From Melieria omissa (taxonomy: Eukaryota; Arthropoda; Insecta; Diptera; Ulidiidae), in NCBI GenBank assembly GCA_963971225.1, contig OZ020268.1, positions 52,316,404-52,380,403 on the forward strand: DNA of 64,000 nt, in the 5' to 3' direction. The notes under the pieces are model-generated. The model did no database searches and had not been told where the DNA came from. It worked only from the letters and a program-made list of their open reading frames with translations. Shown one piece after another: positions 60,527 through 64,000 of this stretch. The position numbers and the translations under genes are program-made. How positions within the stretch are numbered: position 1 is the stretch's first letter; every line of letters starts with the position of its first letter.

Positions 60527-61468
60527 ATGACGACACAACAACAGCAACCGCAGCCGCAGGCATTCTCAATCACGGCAACTGAGTTAATAAAAGAGGCATC
60601 AAGGATCAAAGAGTTCCACGGGGACAAATCCGGAGATCTCTCCACTTTCGTGAGGGAGGTGGAACTGATGCTGCAGCTCTTCGGGGACAACCCACAGTTA
60701 AAAAACTATGTGTACCTCCGCCACATCAGGACGAAAATCCAGGGAGCGGCATTGCAAGCAGTAAGGACCTTGGGAGACAATGCATCGTGGGAAGAAGTGA
60801 AGGAGGAGCTTGTACGGAACTTCGGCATAAGGGAGACTTACTACGGACTGGTGCAGGAAGCTGTAAGTGCAAAGTGCACAAATGTGAGTGATTATTATAA
60901 CATACTAAAAAATTTATTAGATAAGCTTAATGTAAAATTCGAGTTCGACAAAAATAAACCAGCGGAATTCACACCAGCTGTGAACGAAGCACTCATTTTA
61001 AAAACATTCCTTAATAATATAAGCCCGATGTATGCTAGTATAATATATAGTAGAGGCATTAATAAACTAAGACAGGCATACTATACATTAGAAGAAACTG
61101 GTATGCTCAGAAGAGACTACCCGAAATTTTCCCCCCCCACAGAAAACCGATTCCGACAACAAGATAACTCGGGACAATTCCGACAACAAAATAACTCGGG
61201 ACAATTCCGACAACAAAATAACTCGGGACAATTCCGACAACAAAATAACTCGGGACAATTCCGACAACAAAATAACTCGGGACAACTCCGACAACAAAGT
61301 AATTCGGGACAATCCAGACCACAATACAATTCAGGACAGATAAGACAGTTTAGTAACACTAGAAACACGAACAATTACCAGAATAACAGAACAGAGCCAA
61401 TGGACGTCGAACACATTCAAAGTGAGGTAAATTTTCAGTTACCAGCCGGGAATCAAGTCTTCCGATAA
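60527..61468 (+). CDS. gag: Errantivirus G Gag
   Basis: ATG 60527, 313 residues. A Gln/Pro start is followed by a capsid region (IKEFHGDKSGDLSTFVREVE near 26-45, to ~195), a tail of seven nine-residue repeats of the type FRQQNNSGQ (~209-271), and the conserved errantiviral end EPMDVEHIQSEVNFQL. There is no zinc knuckle. The Arg/Gln/Asn repeats may take over RNA binding. A slippery A AAT TTT near the end shifts ribosomes to pol. The ORF is undamaged from this ATG on. Confidence 0.85.
   Translation: MTTQQQQPQPQAFSITATELIKEASRIKEFHGDKSGDLSTFVREVELMLQLFGDNPQLKNYVYLRHIRTKIQGAALQAVRTLGDNASWEEVKEELVRNFGIRETYYGLVQEAVSAKCTNVSDYYNILKNLLDKLNVKFEFDKNKPAEFTPAVNEALILKTFLNNISPMYASIIYSRGINKLRQAYYTLEETGMLRRDYPKFSPPTENRFRQQDNSGQFRQQNNSGQFRQQNNSGQFRQQNNSGQFRQQNNSGQLRQQSNSGQSRPQYNSGQIRQFSNTRNTNNYQNNRTEPMDVEHIQSEVNFQLPAGNQVFR
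61151..61339 (+). repeat. 27-bp tandem repeats in gag of errantivirus G
   Basis: Seven in-frame 27-bp units encode FRQQ(N/D)NSGQ. The central four are identical at the protein level and the last two drift (LRQQSNSGQ, SRPQYNSGQ). This looks like recent unit amplification. Confidence 0.9.
61429..61435 (+). promoter_or_regulatory. Minus-one frameshift heptamer of errantivirus G
   Basis: A AAT TTT in the gag frame (GTA AAT TTT CAG) is a canonical X XXY YYZ slippery site, 33 nt before the gag stop. The minus-one frame opens pol. Confidence 0.8.
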
Positions 61469-64000
61469 TCGAGCTATCGATAGGTGATGAAAAGTTGAGG
61501 TGTCTTGTGGACACAGGATCCACAACAACTTTGTTAAGCGACGACAAGTTAACCAAATACAAACGACTAGCACTAAAGGACGGTATACAATTTAATACAT
61601 TAAACGGACAAGCAACAATTACTCATGAAATCATAACAGAACTCCCGAAGGAATTCAACGACAACAGATTCATGAGCTGGAAACTTACAAGTTTTAAGAA
61701 TAAAGAATTTGACGGCTTAATAGGACAAAATATATTAAAACCATTTGGAGCAATACTTAATTTAAAAACTAACACACTTAGTATAAAAGACAATAACATA
61801 AAGTTCGTTAATGCATGCCCTTACACAGCTGAGGAAATACACCAATTAGAAAGCCAAGAACACACGATAACAGATTTTCAGGACCTTTTTCAGTCATTAA
61901 ATTTTGAAGAAAGAAGACAATTAGAAAAATTAATAACACAAAATAAAGGAATATTTTTTAAAGAAGGGGACCAACTGACATGCACAACCGCGATACAACA
62001 CGAAATAATAACCACATCTAATACACCTGTATATTCGAAAATATACAGATACCCCCAAATACACGAAGAGGAAATTCGTAGACAAATTGAGGAAATGCTG
62101 GCTCAAGGTATAATTAGGGAAAGCAATTCACCCTATAACAGCCCACTATGGATAGTACCAAAGAAAGTTGATAATTCAGGGAAAAAGAAGTGGCGAATTG
62201 TAATAGATTATCGCAAACTCAACGAGATCACTGTCGACGACAAATTTCCTATTCCAAATATGGAAAATATACTGGATAAATTGGGCAGAGCAATGTATTT
62301 CACAACCCTCGACTTGGCGAAAGGCTTTCATCAAATTCTCGTAGCAGAAGAAGATAGAAGAAAAACCGCCTTCTCCACGCCACTTGGTCACTACGAATAC
62401 ATCCGTATGCCATTCGGTTTAAAAAATGCTCCCTCCACATTCCAAAGAATGATGAACTTCGTCCTAAAGGACTATATTAATAAAATGTGTGTCGTATATA
62501 TGGATGATATACTTATCTTTAGCACATCTCTCACAGAACATGCAGAAAGCATTAGGAAAGTTTTCAACAAATTGAAAGAGTATAAACTAAAAGTTCAGTT
62601 CGATAAATGTAAATTCTTTTCCAAAGAAACAGAATTTCTAGGGCATATCTTAACCCGTAATGGAGTAAAACCAAATCCAAATAAAATTGAAAAAATACTT
62701 CAACTAAATATTCCACGAACGCCTAAGCAGATAAAATCATTTCTTGGAGCAGCAGGGTATTACAGAAAATTTATTAGGGATTTCGCCAAGGTAGCAGAAC
62801 CCATGACAAAATATCTGAGAAAAGGGGCAAGAGTGAATGTAAACGACCCCAACTACATCAACGCTTTCGAAAAATTAAAGGAAATTATTACAGACACTCC
62901 AGTACTAAAATACCCAGACTTTAACAAAAGATTTAAGGTAGTGACAGATGCAAGCGATTTTGCAATTGGTGCAGTACTGCAACAGGAGAACCACCCCATT
63001 TGCTATGCAAGCAGGACTCTGAACGAACATGAAAGAAATTACTCAACTACCGAAAAAGAATTGTTAGCCATCGTATGGGCTACCAATTATTACAGACCTT
63101 ATCTGTATGGTAGGACATTCGACCTATTAACAGACCACCAACCACTCAAATGGCTGCATAGTAAAGCAAAAGGTAAAGATATAAACCCACGCTTACAAAG
63201 GTGGCTACTAAAACTAGGGGAATACGATATGAACGTGGATTACATAAAAGGACAGGAAAATAAAGTCGCAGATTTTTTAAGCAGAATTGACGGGGGACAA
63301 GTAAACGTATTAGAAAATAGTTTACAACAAAATACTGACAACCAATCAATGTACAATAACGCAGACAACACAAGCATAGACACCATTCATTCCCAGGAAG
63401 AAAACCTTAATGACCACATCCCAATATTAGAAACCGTAGTGAACAGATTTAAAACCCAAATAATATTAACACATAGCAAAACAAGAGAATTCGACATTAA
63501 ACACAAAAACAAAAAAATTTACATATGCCCAACAGATTTTACAAATAATATAGCAGACATATTGAGGAGACACATAACCTCAGGCAAAGTAGGTATTTAT
63601 AGTGAAGTTAGCGATCACGAATACAATAAACTACAGCAGAAAATTATCGACTTGTTCGATGGCATTCATAACATAAAGTTTGTGAAGTGCACATTTCATG
63701 CAAAAGACATCGATAATGAGAACGAAGCATATAAACACATTGCAAAATACCATAAATTTGAAACCGGACACACAGGGATATTTGAGAATTACGAAGGACT
63801 AAAAAGATGTATTTACATCCCAAATCTTAAAAAACGAATACATAAATTTATAAATAATTGCGACACTTGCAACAGAGCAAAGTACGACAGACAACCAATA
63901 AAAAACAAATTTGAACTAACAGAAACACCAAAGCACTCTAAAGAAATAGTACACATGGACGTATACACAAATTCAAAGACAAATTTCTTAACTTTCATAG
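61435..64000 (+). CDS. pol: Errantivirus G Pol (partial, open to window end)
   Basis: The minus-one frame after the heptamer reads without a stop for about 855 codons to the last base. It has the lead SLPIIELSIG, protease RCLVDTGSTTTLL (near 61500), RT with VIDYRKLNEIT, GFHQILVAEED, MPFGLKNAPSTFQ and YMDDILIFS (near 62500), and RNase H with TDASDFAIGAVLQQ, STTEKELLAIVW and TDHQPLKWL. The integrase zinc region has CDTCNRAKYDRQ, then HMDVYTN (first catalytic Asp), where the window ends. All catalytic residues seen are intact. It continues beyond the edge, where env would be expected. Confidence 0.9.

Larger units (their letters stand above)
59680..64000 (+). mobile_element. Errantivirus G (17.6/297-like), 5' part, runs off the window
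   Basis: LTR, tRNA-Ser-like primer site, leader, gag, frameshift signal and an open pol up to the last base. The tRNA-Ser primer site and the gag-pol style match the Drosophila 17.6/297/tom group. Any env and the 3' LTR lie beyond the window, so the LTR limits cannot be checked. Confidence 0.85.

Noticed and set aside
61151..61339. Tandem 27-bp units as a satellite or CRISPR
   Set aside because: The units are multiples of three, in frame, and encode a Gag tail repeat.
1..64000. Host protein-coding, tRNA or rRNA genes
   Set aside because: I looked on both strands and found only transposable-element domains. The remaining intervals are short and without coding or RNA structure I could support.

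Overview
This window is repeat-dense insect nuclear DNA, most likely from a dipteran. I infer this from several env-bearing errantiviruses, tRNA-Leu-primed and tRNA-Lys-primed Ty3/gypsy elements, a Ty1/copia element with an initiator-Met primer site, a BEL/Pao relic, I/jockey-type and R1-type LINEs, hAT, mariner and Harbinger-like DNA elements and a Helitron. A tephritid-like fly would fit, but nothing here fixes the species. I see no host gene, rRNA or tRNA. Almost every base belongs to a transposable element, and most elements are inserted into older ones. Boundaries were set from LTR or TIR pairs plus target-site duplications (TSDs), all read by eye.

Layout. 2-283: Helitron helicase end. 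421-2905: errantivirus relic lacking pol. 3051-17088: a small decayed hAT (hAT1, 8-bp TSD) stretched by a Harbinger-like MITE (3426-4544, itself holding a mariner MITE), a minus-strand gypsy (H, 5411-11204, with an 816-bp TIR element in one LTR) and a plus-strand gypsy (F, 11683-16951). 17498-17883: solo errantivirus LTR. 18749-37075: an I/jockey-type LINE, whose ORF1 is split by a 5.4-kb hAT with very long terminal inverted repeats (hAT2, 19026-24384) and by gypsy A (25569-36632, itself split by gypsy D, 29821-35311). LINE ORF2 is cut at 37076 by errantivirus B. B is split by copia (37698-51005), which in turn carries an R1-type LINE (39198-40261) and errantivirus C (43286-50943). Then follow gypsy E (52012-57300), a BEL/Pao relic (57806 to about 59640) and the 5' part of a 17.6/297-like errantivirus (G, about 59680 to the window end).

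Condition. Gypsy D and gypsy E have single full-length gag-pol ORFs and nearly identical or identical LTRs, so they look recent and possibly competent. Errantivirus C has LTRs that read as identical and keeps gag, pol and env. Its only two breaks are one-base indels in homopolymers. G is open to the window edge. F, A, copia, BEL, hAT1, relic A and B are broken.

The most striking feature is orientation. Of twelve LTR-class insertions, eleven lie on the plus strand, as do both LINEs, and five are errantiviruses. That is how a flamenco-like unistrand piRNA locus looks. Expression data would be needed to establish it. Other points of interest are hAT2's 0.7-0.9 kb repeat-array TIRs, SAP/HeH-like N-terminal domains in four gypsy Gag proteins, and conserved minus-one frameshift heptamers in the errantiviruses.
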